NCBI GenBank assembly: GCA_017304945.1
Contig: JAFKLG010000109.1
Coordinates: forward strand, 1-48,163
Length of the DNA: 48,163 nt
Direction of reading: 5' to 3'
Source: Rhodospirillales bacterium
GTDB taxonomy: Bacteria > Pseudomonadota > Alphaproteobacteria > Acetobacterales > Acetobacteraceae
Positions within the stretch are counted from its first letter, which is position 1. Every line of letters starts with the position of its first letter. This document shows, in pieces, positions 7,846-18,282 of this stretch. Made by a program: the position numbers and the translations under genes. Below the pieces are notes generated by a model. It was not told the DNA's origin. It did no database searches and saw only the letters and a program-made list of their open reading frames with translations.

Positions 7846-8904
7846 TCAGCGCATCCCGACCATCCGGTCCCACTCACGCACGAACTGCGTGTGGGTCTTC
7901 AGGAACGCGTCCCAATCGTCCGGCGCCAGCAGCTTGATGTCGGTGATCGGAATCCCGCCGGCCGGCGGCGATACGTCCGCGCGCGCGGAGTAGAGCGAGC
8001 TCGCGGCGACATAGGCCTTCTGGCCCGGCACGCTCGCGAACCAGTCCATGAACAGCTTGGCCGCCTCGGGGTGCGGCGCATTGTCCACCAGCCCCATCAC
8101 CTCCGGCGCGGCCACCTGGCCCTCGGTCGGGTTCACGTAGGCGATCGGCGCGCCCTTCGCCTTGAACTGCAGGTAGCCCGAATACTGCGCGGTGGAGATC
8201 ACCATGTCCTGGCCGCTCACCGTGCGGTCGTATTGCTGCACGTAGCTGTCGAACGCGCGCGGCTTCAGCTCCCCGAACTTCTTCCAGTAGTCGTCGCCAT
8301 GCAGCTTCTTCATCATCAGCCAGGTCTCGTGCTGCAGCCCTGAATTCGAGACCTTGACGTTGATGGCGTCCTTCCAGCGCGGGTTCAGCAGGTCGAGCCA
8401 GGATTTGGGCGCCTCCGCCTCCTTCACCGTGGTCGGGTTGTAGGCGATGCCGGCGACGATGATGCCGCCCCAGATCCAGTCGCCCGCCGGCTCGCTGCGC
8501 TGATGCGGCGGAAACGCCGCGGTCTCGGGCGACTCGTAGTGCATCCAGCCGCCACGCTTCTTGAAGTCGATCACGAAGGTCATGTCGGTCAGCGTCAGCG
8601 CGTCCGGCATGTACGTCCTGGCCTGGCGTTCGGCCATCAGCTTGGCGTAGAGCGCCCCGGTCTGCAGGCGGAGATAGGTCGCGTTGATCTTCGGGAACGC
8701 CTCATGGAACGCCTTCAGCAACGCCGCCTGATTGGCCTCGGGATCGGGCGAGTAGAGCACGAGGGCGCCTTCCTGTTCGGCCTTCGCGACGTCGGCGCAG
8801 GTCTTGAAGCCATCCATCTGGCGCGGTGAGTCGCAGGGTGCGGCAAAAGCGGCCGCGGGGGCGAACAGGCAGGCCGCCGCGAGGGCGGAACGAAACCATG
8901 ACAT
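7846..8904 (-). CDS. Extracellular solute-binding protein, iron(III)/polyamine-type ABC family
   Basis: A 352-residue periplasmic binding protein of the SBP_bac_6/Fbp-like group. The first 21 residues, MSWFRSALAAACLFAPAAAFA, are a standard signal peptide. Following features are EGALVLYSPDPEANQAALLK, LAFHEAFPKINATYLR-type spacing, WGGIIVAGIAYNPTTVKE and a C-terminal stretch PHPEAAKLFMDWFASVPGQK, common in this family. The ATG at 8904 has GGGAG upstream. Its gene lies 71 bp behind another binding protein, probably co-transcribed, yet no permease or ATPase is in this region. Substrate could be a metal complex, phosphonate or organic acid; not determinable here. Confidence 0.85.
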   Translation of the reverse strand: MSWFRSALAAACLFAPAAAFAAPCDSPRQMDGFKTCADVAKAEQEGALVLYSPDPEANQAALLKAFHEAFPKINATYLRLQTGALYAKLMAERQARTYMPDALTLTDMTFVIDFKKRGGWMHYESPETAAFPPHQRSEPAGDWIWGGIIVAGIAYNPTTVKEAEAPKSWLDLLNPRWKDAINVKVSNSGLQHETWLMMKKLHGDDYWKKFGELKPRAFDSYVQQYDRTVSGQDMVISTAQYSGYLQFKAKGAPIAYVNPTEGQVAAPEVMGLVDNAPHPEAAKLFMDWFASVPGQKAYVAASSLYSARADVSPPAGGIPITDIKLLAPDDWDAFLKTHTQFVREWDRMVGMR

Positions 8905-8975
8905 GTCGGACGTCTCCCGGAAACAGACGTGGCGGGATGGTTCGGCCATCCCGCCCGAGCAGGCACGCAAACGGA

Positions 8976-10151
8976 TCAGTAGGCGAGCGCGGACTCCTCG
9001 ACCGGCACCCAGCGGCCGTCCTTCACGATGGTGAGGAAGGACTTGGTGGAGGCGTGGTGCTGGTCCGGCCCGAAGGACAGGACGGAGCCGAAGATATCCT
9101 TGTAGTCGTGGATGCTCTCCATCGCCTTGATGAAGCTGTCCACCGTCAGGTCGCGCCCGGCTCGCTCGAGCCCCATGACCACCAGCGACGCCGCGGTGTA
9201 GCCCGCCTCGCCGTGGAAGTTCGGATCACGGCCATACCGCTCCTTGTACTTCTTCGCGAACGCCTGCACCTCGGGCCGCGGATCGTCGGGATAGGCGTAG
9301 AGCGCCGGGGTCATGCAGAAGAACCCCTCCGACGCACCGCCGGCCAGCGTGGCGACGGCGGTGTCGTAGGACGCGAACTGCCCGACCAGGTCGACGTTCC
9401 AGCCCATCTTCCGCGCGGTCTGGATGATGATGTTGGTGTCGCGCACGATGGTGCCCATGAACACGACGTCGCAGCCGGCATCCTTCAGCTTGCTGACGGG
9501 CGCGTTGAAGTCGGTGTCGGTCGGACGGTGTGCGGTGGTGGCGACCACCTTCATGCCCATCGCGTCGGCCTGCGCCTGCACGCCGGCCAGCACGTCCTTG
9601 CCGAAATCGGAGTCCTGGTAGGCGACGCAGAGCTTCTTGCGCCCGCGCTTCTCGACGAAATACTTCACCGCCGAGCGCATCTCGTCATAGTACGAGGCGA
9701 ACTGTGCGAACTTCAGCCGGTTGTAGGGTTCGTACATCGAACGTGCCGCGGTGAGCGGGAACATGTTGGGCACGTTCTTCGCGAACTGCGCCGGCATGTT
9801 CGCGTCGTTCATCGGCGTGCCGCCGTCGCTGATCGTCAGGAACACGTTGTCGCTGTTCAGCAGCTTGTTCATCGCCTGCACCGCGCGGGGCACGGTGTAC
9901 TGGCTGTCCTCGGCGACGAACTTGATCTTGCGGCCATGGATGCCGCCCTTGGCGTTGACGTCGTCGAACACCATCCGCACCGCGTCGGTGTTGTTGACGC
10001 CCTGCACGGCGGTGACGCCGGACAGGTCGGAGACGGTGCCGATGACGATCTCGGTGTCGGTGACACCGCGCACCGCTTGCGCGTGCGCGGCGCCTGCACC
10101 GAAGCCGCAGGCCAAAAGGGCAAGCATCGTTCGGAAGAAACGGGTGGGCAT
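8976..10151 (-). CDS. Branched-chain amino-acid-type ABC substrate-binding protein
   Basis: A 391-residue periplasmic binding protein of the LivJ/Peripla_BP_6 type. It has a signal peptide ending in GAGAAHAQA and then VTDTEIVIGTVSDLSG, the typical first strand. Further family features are the GGIHGRKIKFVAEDSQY loop, GVNNTDAVRMVFDDVNAKGG and CVAYQDSDFGKDVLAGVQAQ. The ATG at 10151 follows AAGGAA; upstream in-frame residues are not homologous. Such proteins bind branched-chain amino acids, amides, urea or aromatic acids. No liv permease or ATPase genes are nearby. It is divergent from the HpcH/HpaI aldolase gene, which hints that its ligand may feed that enzyme, but this is inference. Confidence 0.88.
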   Translation of the reverse strand: MPTRFFRTMLALLACGFGAGAAHAQAVRGVTDTEIVIGTVSDLSGVTAVQGVNNTDAVRMVFDDVNAKGGIHGRKIKFVAEDSQYTVPRAVQAMNKLLNSDNVFLTISDGGTPMNDANMPAQFAKNVPNMFPLTAARSMYEPYNRLKFAQFASYYDEMRSAVKYFVEKRGRKKLCVAYQDSDFGKDVLAGVQAQADAMGMKVVATTAHRPTDTDFNAPVSKLKDAGCDVVFMGTIVRDTNIIIQTARKMGWNVDLVGQFASYDTAVATLAGGASEGFFCMTPALYAYPDDPRPEVQAFAKKYKERYGRDPNFHGEAGYTAASLVVMGLERAGRDLTVDSFIKAMESIHDYKDIFGSVLSFGPDQHHASTKSFLTIVKDGRWVPVEESALAY

Positions 10152-10327
10152 GACGGATTCCTTCCCTTCGGCCGAGATGTTCCGGCCGTGTTTTCTTGCG
10201 GCGGAGCGAAGCCGCCACCGGGAAGCGTAGCTGCGTTGCGAGGTTTGACAACCCGTGCCACGGCCGCTTGACGCGCCCCCGGGCGCACGGCGCACACTCG
10301 GCGGATCAAGAAGCGGAGGGGACGGAG

Positions 10328-11290
10328 ATGGCCGAGCGGATCAACCGCGCGATCGAACTGCTCGCGCAGGATCAGGCGATCTACTACGACGGCCCGCATA
10401 GCGGTCACGTCCTCACCTATGAGCAAGGACGGCACGACGCCGGTACCTGGGCCGATTACATGAATGTCGGCATGGAACACGGCGCCTTCGACATGACGGG
10501 CTTCGCCGAGTACATGCGCGGCCTGGTGGATGGCGGCCCCACCCGCTCCGGCCATCGCACGCCCGCCGTGATCGTCGAGGCGCCGGTGAACGGCATCGAC
10601 GAGGCCAACGTGCGGTTCAATGCGTGGCAGTTCCGGCAGATCCTCGGCCGCGGTGCGCACGGCATCCTGCTGTGTCAGGCGGAGACCGCCGGCGCCGTGC
10701 GCGCCTTCGTCGAAGCCTGCCGCTATCCGCACCATTTGCGCGGCGTCGACCCCGCAATCCCCTCACCGGAGCAGCGGATGGAGGGCGCCGTCCGCCCGAT
10801 GCGGACCGGCACCGGTCCGGATGGCCGGCCGCTGCTGGGCATCGGCATGCGCGGCCGCGGCTCCGAACCGACCGCCGCTCCGGTCTGGGGCCTGTCGCAG
10901 GAGGATTACATGGACCGCTGCGACCCGTGGCCCCTCAACCCGCGCGGCGAGCTGCTGCTCGGCGTCAAGCTCGAGAGCCCGGAAGGCATCGCCAACGCCG
11001 ACGAGATCTGCGCCGTTCCCGGTCTCGGTTTCGCCGAGATGGGCCCCGGTGACCTGTCACTGTCGCTCGGACACACCACGCTGCTGCGCGATCCCTACCC
11101 GCCGATCATGCAGCGCGCCCGCGACAAGGTGTTCGCCGCCTGCCGCCGCAACGGGCTCGCGTTCCTGGAAGGCTGCAACCCGTCCAACATCGCCGCGCGC
11201 CTGGACGAGGGAGTCCGGGTGATCTCCGGCCACAGCCAGGAGGCGGCCCGCATCGGACGCGCCCATCAGCGGCGCATCATGCCGGCCTGA
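10328..11290 (+). CDS. HpcH/HpaI aldolase / citrate lyase family protein
   Basis: A 320-residue member of the metal-dependent HpcH/HpaI class II pyruvate aldolase family. The C-terminal barrel motif is clear: LGVKLESPEGIANADEI carries the metal-ligand glutamate, and LGFAEMGPGDLSLSLG the aspartate. It also has RGAHGILLCQAETAGAVRAF in the middle. At 320 residues it is longer than the usual 250-270, with an extended segment around PEQRMEGAVRPMRTGTGPDG. Family members cleave 2-keto-4-hydroxy acids to pyruvate and an aldehyde. The ATG at 10328 is chosen because the protein homology begins there and a GGAG lies upstream. Substrate unknown. Confidence 0.85.
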   Translation: MAERINRAIELLAQDQAIYYDGPHSGHVLTYEQGRHDAGTWADYMNVGMEHGAFDMTGFAEYMRGLVDGGPTRSGHRTPAVIVEAPVNGIDEANVRFNAWQFRQILGRGAHGILLCQAETAGAVRAFVEACRYPHHLRGVDPAIPSPEQRMEGAVRPMRTGTGPDGRPLLGIGMRGRGSEPTAAPVWGLSQEDYMDRCDPWPLNPRGELLLGVKLESPEGIANADEICAVPGLGFAEMGPGDLSLSLGHTTLLRDPYPPIMQRARDKVFAACRRNGLAFLEGCNPSNIAARLDEGVRVISGHSQEAARIGRAHQRRIMPA

Positions 11291-13377
11291 GCGCCGCGGC
11301 GGGGCCGGCGCGTGCGCCGGAGGGCGCCGGCGCCGGACCGATCAGGCGCGGGCCTGTCGCCCCGACAGCGCGAGGAAATCGAGTTCGGTGCCCCGCACGC
11401 CGTTGGGGCATTGTCCGCCGCCGCGGTCAGGATCATTTCGTCGCCCGGCTGGCTGGTGGCTTGCGGCCAGGCGGTCGCGACACCCAGGCTGACGGTGACG
11501 AAGCCGTGCGGGCTCTCCGGGTGCGGCTTGGCCAGTGCCCGCACCGCGAGGCGGATACGCTCCGCCATGTGCAGGGCACCGGCATGGTCGGTGTCGGGCA
11601 GCAGGACGACGAACTCCTCGCCGCCATAGCGAGCGCCCAGATCGGCCGGGCGGCGCAGCACGCCATCGATCGCCCGCGCGATCGCCCGCAGGCACGCGTC
11701 GCCCGCCAGGTGGCCGAACATGTCGTTGTACTGCTTGAACCAGTCCGCATCGACCATGATGACCGACAAAGCGAGGCCACGCCGGCATGAGCGCCGCCAC
11801 TCCTTGTCGAGCAGCGAATCGAACCGGCGACGGTTGGCGAGGCCGGTCAGCGCGTCCTCCATGGCCATTGCTTCCAGGGCGCGGTTCGCCGCCTCCAGCG
11901 CCTGCTCGATCGTCTTGCGCCGGGTGATATCGCGGGTGACCACGACGAATCCCTGCCCGTCGGGCAGGCGCCGTCCGCTCACCTCCAGCCAGCGATAGGT
12001 GCCGTCGTTGTGCCGCGTGCGGAAGGTGGAGAGCGCGGTCGCCTGCCCGGACCGCAGCGGTCCGTGCAACTGGGTCTCCATCACCGCCAGATCGTCCTGA
12101 TGCACGATCTCGACCGGATTGCGTCCCAGCAGCTCCTCCTGCGTGTAGCCCAGGACGTCCTTGCAGGCGGGCGAGACGTAGGTGCGGTGGAAGTTGCGAT
12201 CGAACAGGGTGATCATGTCGGTCGCATTCTCGGCCAGCAACCGATGCCGCTCCTCGCTGATGTGCAGCGCCTCGAGCACGTGGGACAATTGCCGGTCGCG
12301 GGCGTCGAGCTGGCGTCCCATGCGGTTGAAGGCCAGCGCCAGGGTGCGGAGCTCCCGGGTTGCGCCAGGAACGCGGGCACGCGCGGTCAGGTCGCCCGTG
12401 CCCAGCCGTTCGGCGACGTCGGCGAGCGCGGCGATCGGGCGCAGCAGCACGGATCGCGCGGCCGACCAGGCGACCACCAGGATCAGGGCGGTCGCGATCA
12501 GGGCGAGCGGGATCGAGATGTACAGCCGCTGGTCGGCACGCCCGACCAGGGCTTCATGCGGCACCGACGCAGCGATCAGCAGCGTGCTGTCGCCGACCTC
12601 CATCGGGGCGAATCCGGCGACCATGACCGGACCCTGCGGTTCGGTGACGGTGGTCGTCCCGCCGGCGGGATTGGCCCGATAGGCCTCGGCGAGCGCCGCG
12701 GCGATGCCGGGCGACGGCGTGGCGTTCTCGGGCGAGACGGCCAGGACGGCCGGCGCGGACGGGTTGACGATCAGCCCGATGGCCCCGGCGCCGGCCGGCG
12801 CCCGCATGAGCAGGCCGGAGATCCGATCCAGCGTGAGCGATGCCACCACGACCCGGGCGGCCGAGTTGCCGGGCACCGGCACCGCGATCACCACGCGGGG
12901 CTTGTTCTGCAGCCGGCTGGCCACCACCGCGGTCGCGACGGTGCCCGGCGGCCCCTCCAGCGCCTCGCGGAAATACGGGCGATCGGCCACCGAGATCCCG
13001 GTGCTGGCGTCGCCGCTGTAGCACTGGACCGTCCCGGTGGCGTCCACCACGGCGATCGCGTCCAGTTCGGGATCGGCATCGGCAATTCGCGCCAGGGTGG
13101 GTGAGCACGCCTCGTCGATGTTGCGGACGGCGGGCAGATCGACGAGCACGTGCAGCGTGGTGGCGGCCTGGCTGATGAAGGTCGCCTGCTCGCCGGCCGC
13201 CAGCTGCGCCATGTCGCGCAAATGGGTCTCCGCGACCCGAATTGTCTCCGACCGGTCGACAATGGCGCCCGTCAGGCAGAGCAGCAGCATCGGAATAGCG
13301 GCAAACGCGATAAGTAGAGCGATCCGCGCGCGCAATCCGACGTGTTTCAGGCTCGAGAATACCGGCCCTGAATGCAT
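11266..13377 (-). CDS. Membrane sensor diguanylate cyclase (Cache-HAMP-PAS-GGDEF), C-terminus apparently frameshifted
   Basis: A 703-codon reading frame. TM1 is at about 18-40, a periplasmic sensor domain (Cache-like) at 45-285, TM2 at 290-310, HAMP at 312-365, PAS at 380-490 (RHLL-type start then YVSPACKDVLGYTQEELLGR) and GGDEF at 500-655. The active-site loop reads RYGGEEF, so c-di-GMP synthesis is expected. The GGDEF end is odd: after SLGVATAWPQ...GDEMILTAA the frame loses the usual LYxAK helix and runs on as low-homology residues to 11266, overlapping the aldolase gene. Another frame ends NGVRGTELDFLALSGRQARA with a stop at 11342, which looks like the native C-terminus. A small deletion near 11400-11410 is likely. 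The ATG at 13377 is chosen. Confidence 0.85.
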   Translation of the reverse strand: MHSGPVFSSLKHVGLRARIALLIAFAAIPMLLLCLTGAIVDRSETIRVAETHLRDMAQLAAGEQATFISQAATTLHVLVDLPAVRNIDEACSPTLARIADADPELDAIAVVDATGTVQCYSGDASTGISVADRPYFREALEGPPGTVATAVVASRLQNKPRVVIAVPVPGNSAARVVVASLTLDRISGLLMRAPAGAGAIGLIVNPSAPAVLAVSPENATPSPGIAAALAEAYRANPAGGTTTVTEPQGPVMVAGFAPMEVGDSTLLIAASVPHEALVGRADQRLYISIPLALIATALILVVAWSAARSVLLRPIAALADVAERLGTGDLTARARVPGATRELRTLALAFNRMGRQLDARDRQLSHVLEALHISEERHRLLAENATDMITLFDRNFHRTYVSPACKDVLGYTQEELLGRNPVEIVHQDDLAVMETQLHGPLRSGQATALSTFRTRHNDGTYRWLEVSGRRLPDGQGFVVVTRDITRRKTIEQALEAANRALEAMAMEDALTGLANRRRFDSLLDKEWRRSCRRGLALSVIMVDADWFKQYNDMFGHLAGDACLRAIARAIDGVLRRPADLGARYGGEEFVVLLPDTDHAGALHMAERIRLAVRALAKPHPESPHGFVTVSLGVATAWPQATSQPGDEMILTAAADNAPTACGAPNSISSRCRGDRPAPDRSGAGALRRTRRPRRGAQAGMMRR
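11305..11337. terminator. GC-rich hairpin between convergent genes
   Basis: CCGGCG-CGTG-CGCCGG at 11305-11320 and an adjoining GC palindrome to 11337 lie just after the aldolase stop. If the cyclase gene ends at 11342, as the frameshift reading suggests, this hairpin falls between the two convergent genes and could stop transcription from both sides. There is no T tract. Confidence 0.35.
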
Positions 13378-13565
13378 TGATCAACTTCTCGACTTATTAG
13401 CCGCAGTCGGCCGAATTGTCCGGACGTTTTCAAGGCGTGAGCTTAACGAACTCGGTTTGGCGATCCCATAAATTATTGTGAGTTCAGATGCCAGTACCGA
13501 TACTCGCCGCGAATCAGATAGTCGACTTCACTCCCGCGCGGCAACGCGCCACATAGCTTCGGCCC
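13378..13565. promoter_or_regulatory. AT-richer divergent region between the cyclase gene and recF
   Basis: This 188-bp divergent gap is noticeably more AT-rich than the flanking genes. On the plus strand TTAACG (13443-13448) and CATAAA (13467-13472) with an 18-bp spacer could be a promoter for recF-gyrB. No DnaA-box cluster was seen. The promoter call is weak. Confidence 0.3.
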
Positions 13566-14732
13566 ATGCGCCTCGTTCGACTTTCCCTCTCCGACTTCCG
13601 CAACTACGCCGCGCTCACCTGGCGCCCGGCGGCCCCGATCAGCCTGCTGGTCGGGCCGAACGGCAGCGGCAAGACCAACCTGCTCGAGGCCGTCTCGCTG
13701 CTGGTGCCGGGACGCGGTCTGCGCGGCGCGCGGTCCGCCGACCTGCCGCGGCGGGGCGGCGCCGGGAGGTGGGCAGTGGCCGGGCGGTTCGCGACCGCCG
13801 AGGGAGAGACCGATATCGGCACCGGGACGCCGCAGGAGGGCCCGACGGACCGCCGCGTGTTCCGCCTGGACGGCGCCGCGCCCCGCAACCAGGGGGAGAT
13901 CGCCGCGCGGGCGGCCGCGATCTGGCTCACCCCGCAGATGGACCGGCTGTTCCAGGAGGGGCTGGCCGGGCGACGGCGCTTCCTCGACCGCCTGGTCTGG
14001 GCACTGGAGCCGAACCACGCCCGCGAGATGGCCGCGCACGACGCCGCCATGTCCAGCCGGAACCGGCTCCTGGCGGAGGGACGGCAGGACCGGTCCTGGC
14101 TCGCCGGGCTGGAGGACTCGATGGCGCGCCATGCCGTGGCGGCGACGGCGGCGCGGATCGGGCTCGTCACGCGGCTGAACGGCGTGCTCGCGGCCGGCAT
14201 CGCGGGCGCCTTCCCCGCCGCGCAGGTGGGGCTGCTGTGCCCGATCGCCCATCGGCTCGCCGATCATCCGGCGCTGGCCGTGGAGGACTGGCTGCGCGCC
14301 GGTCTGGAGGCCAACCGCGCCCGTGATGCGGCCGCCGGCACCACCGCGCTGGGTGCGCACCGCACCGACCTGCTGCTGTCCGACGCGGCGACCGGAACCG
14401 GGGCGGCGCTGGCGAGCACCGGGGAGCAGCGGGCGCTGCTGATCGGGGTGATCCTGGCGCATGCCTCGCTGATCGCCGAGGCGCGCGGATTCGCCCCGCT
14501 GCTGCTGCTGGACGAGCCCGTGGTGCACCTGGACCCGGGACGCCGGGCGGCGCTGTTCGAGGCGCTCACGCGGCTGCCGGCGCAGGTGATGATCACCGGC
14601 ACGGATGCGGAGACGTTCCTGCCCCTGGTCGGCCATGCGGAAGCGCTGCGAACGGGGGACGGCGCGCTGGTGCCGGATCCGCGATTTCCCCCTCCGGAAC
14701 CGGCTGCGGCCCCTGTCGCGCCGACGCTGTAG
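13566..14732 (+). CDS. recF: DNA replication and repair protein RecF
   Basis: A 388-residue SMC-like ATPase of recombinational repair, which helps load RecA at gapped DNA with RecO and RecR. Walker A is GPNGSGKT at residues 30-37 after the typical start MRLVRLSLSDFRNY. The ABC-type signature region reads STGEQRALLIGVILAHASLI and Walker B is PLLLLDEPVVHLDPGRRAAL. Length and motif order match RecF. It is followed by gyrB 50 bp downstream, the usual recF-gyrB pair. dnaN, often its upstream partner, is instead at 26.9-28.0 kb on the other strand. The start follows a promoter-like AT-rich stretch. Confidence 0.95.
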   Translation: MRLVRLSLSDFRNYAALTWRPAAPISLLVGPNGSGKTNLLEAVSLLVPGRGLRGARSADLPRRGGAGRWAVAGRFATAEGETDIGTGTPQEGPTDRRVFRLDGAAPRNQGEIAARAAAIWLTPQMDRLFQEGLAGRRRFLDRLVWALEPNHAREMAAHDAAMSSRNRLLAEGRQDRSWLAGLEDSMARHAVAATAARIGLVTRLNGVLAAGIAGAFPAAQVGLLCPIAHRLADHPALAVEDWLRAGLEANRARDAAAGTTALGAHRTDLLLSDAATGTGAALASTGEQRALLIGVILAHASLIAEARGFAPLLLLDEPVVHLDPGRRAALFEALTRLPAQVMITGTDAETFLPLVGHAEALRTGDGALVPDPRFPPPEPAAAPVAPTL

Positions 14733-14782
14733 CTGCTATATATCTATAGTATCTGCACCACGCTCCGGAGTCCCCCGTCGGC

Positions 14783-17227
<2,445 letters not shown>

Positions 17228-17232
17228 GCGGG

Positions 17233-18243
17233 ATGAACCCGACCCGCCTCCGTCGCGCCGCGCTCGCCCTGCTGGCCGCCCTTGCCTGGGGCTCCACCGC
17301 CCGCGCCCAGCCAGCGGACGGGCGGGTGTTCCTGCCCTTCCTCGACGCGCCGCCCGAGGGGACGCTCATCAACAAGCCCCCCACGTTGGAGCTGGTGATC
17401 CACGGGCACCGGCAGCGCGTGGAGATGGACACCGGCTCCACCGGCGTCGTGCTCGCGGCGCACGACATCCCGCACATCGATCGCCTGCCGTCCGAAGGCC
17501 CCGGCACGCTGACCTACTCCAGCTCCGGGCGGATCATGCGGGGACACTGGGTGCGCACGCGCCTGACGATCCGGGGTGCGGACGGGGCCGAGGTGCACAC
17601 GCGCCCCCTGCCCGTCCTCGCGATCGAGCGCATCGAATGCCAGCGCACCGCTCGGTCATGCCGCCCCAGCGAACACCCGCGCGGCGTGGCGATGATGGGG
17701 ATGGGGTTCGCACGCGAGCGGGACCACCAGCCGGAGGGCACGCCCGAACACAACCCGTTCCTCAACCTCGAGCGGCAGGAGGCGCGGCGTGGCTACACCG
17801 TCACCCGGCGCGGGGTCTGGCTGGGCGTGACCGATGCGGGCACCGCCGGGTTCTCGACCGTGTCGTTGCAGCGGGCGGAGGGCGCGGATGATTGGTCGCC
17901 CGCGCCCGTCTGCCTGACCCTGAACGCAGGTGCGCCGGCCTGCGGCAGCGTGCTGGTCGATACCGGCGTGACCACGATGTATCTCACGGTCCCCGATCCG
18001 TCCGGCGGTATGGCGCGGTCGCTCGTGGAGGGGACGCGCATCGGCATCGGCCTCCTGCCGAATGCAGGACCGACCTACACGGTCACGGTCGGCGACCGGA
18101 GCGATCCGGCGGCGCCGGATGCGATCACCCTGGTCCCGCGCGGGAAGCGGCCGTTCGTCAACACCTCGGTGCGGTTCCTGAACCGGTTCGACTACCTCTA
18201 CGATGCCGATCGCGGGCTGGTGGGCTACCGCCCGCTGCCATGA
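17233..18243 (+). CDS. Secreted pepsin-like (family A1-type) aspartic peptidase homologue
   Basis: A 336-residue exported protein with a signal peptide (cleavage near ARAQ, residue 26). It carries two aspartic-protease-like motifs: EMDTGSTGVVL with D66 and VLVDTGVTTMYL with D243, 177 residues apart, close to the 183 separating the pepsin catalytic aspartates. Between them are a flap-like TYSSSGRIMRGHWVRTRLTI and a segment VAMMGMGF resembling the pepsin DGILGLG turn; the C-terminus FDYLYDADRGLVGYRP recalls the pepsin ending with a conserved VG. This two-lobed layout argues for a bacterial pepsin homologue. Proteolytic activity is inferred and could be absent. It starts 5 bp after gyrB, probably read through from it. 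Confidence 0.7.
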   Translation: MNPTRLRRAALALLAALAWGSTARAQPADGRVFLPFLDAPPEGTLINKPPTLELVIHGHRQRVEMDTGSTGVVLAAHDIPHIDRLPSEGPGTLTYSSSGRIMRGHWVRTRLTIRGADGAEVHTRPLPVLAIERIECQRTARSCRPSEHPRGVAMMGMGFARERDHQPEGTPEHNPFLNLERQEARRGYTVTRRGVWLGVTDAGTAGFSTVSLQRAEGADDWSPAPVCLTLNAGAPACGSVLVDTGVTTMYLTVPDPSGGMARSLVEGTRIGIGLLPNAGPTYTVTVGDRSDPAAPDAITLVPRGKRPFVNTSVRFLNRFDYLYDADRGLVGYRPLP

Positions 18244-18253
18244 TCGCGCCCAC

Positions 18254-18275
18254 GCCGGACCACGACCGGTCCGGC
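18254..18275. terminator. Bidirectional hairpin terminator between convergent genes
   Basis: A perfect 8-bp inverted repeat, GCCGGACC-ACGACC-GGTCCGGC, lies in the 39-bp gap between the stops of the pepsin-like gene (18243) and the dimethylformamidase-like gene (18283). It is well placed to end transcription from both directions, though without a T tract. Confidence 0.6.
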
Positions 18276-18282
18276 CTGTGCC

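Noticed and set aside
5594..7993. 799-codon plus-strand frame across the hydrolase-CMD module
   Set aside because: It is antisense to two genes with clear motifs and good ribosome-binding sites, and its own product has no recognisable family.
8826..10271. Long plus-strand frame antisense to the LivJ-type binding protein
   Set aside because: Composition is biased and has no recognisable domain; it mirrors the real gene on the other strand, as do many long frames in this GC-rich sequence.
11266..11341. Cyclase C-terminal extension overlapping the aldolase gene taken at face value
   Set aside because: The residues look unlike a GGDEF end, and a shifted frame gives a natural end at 11342.
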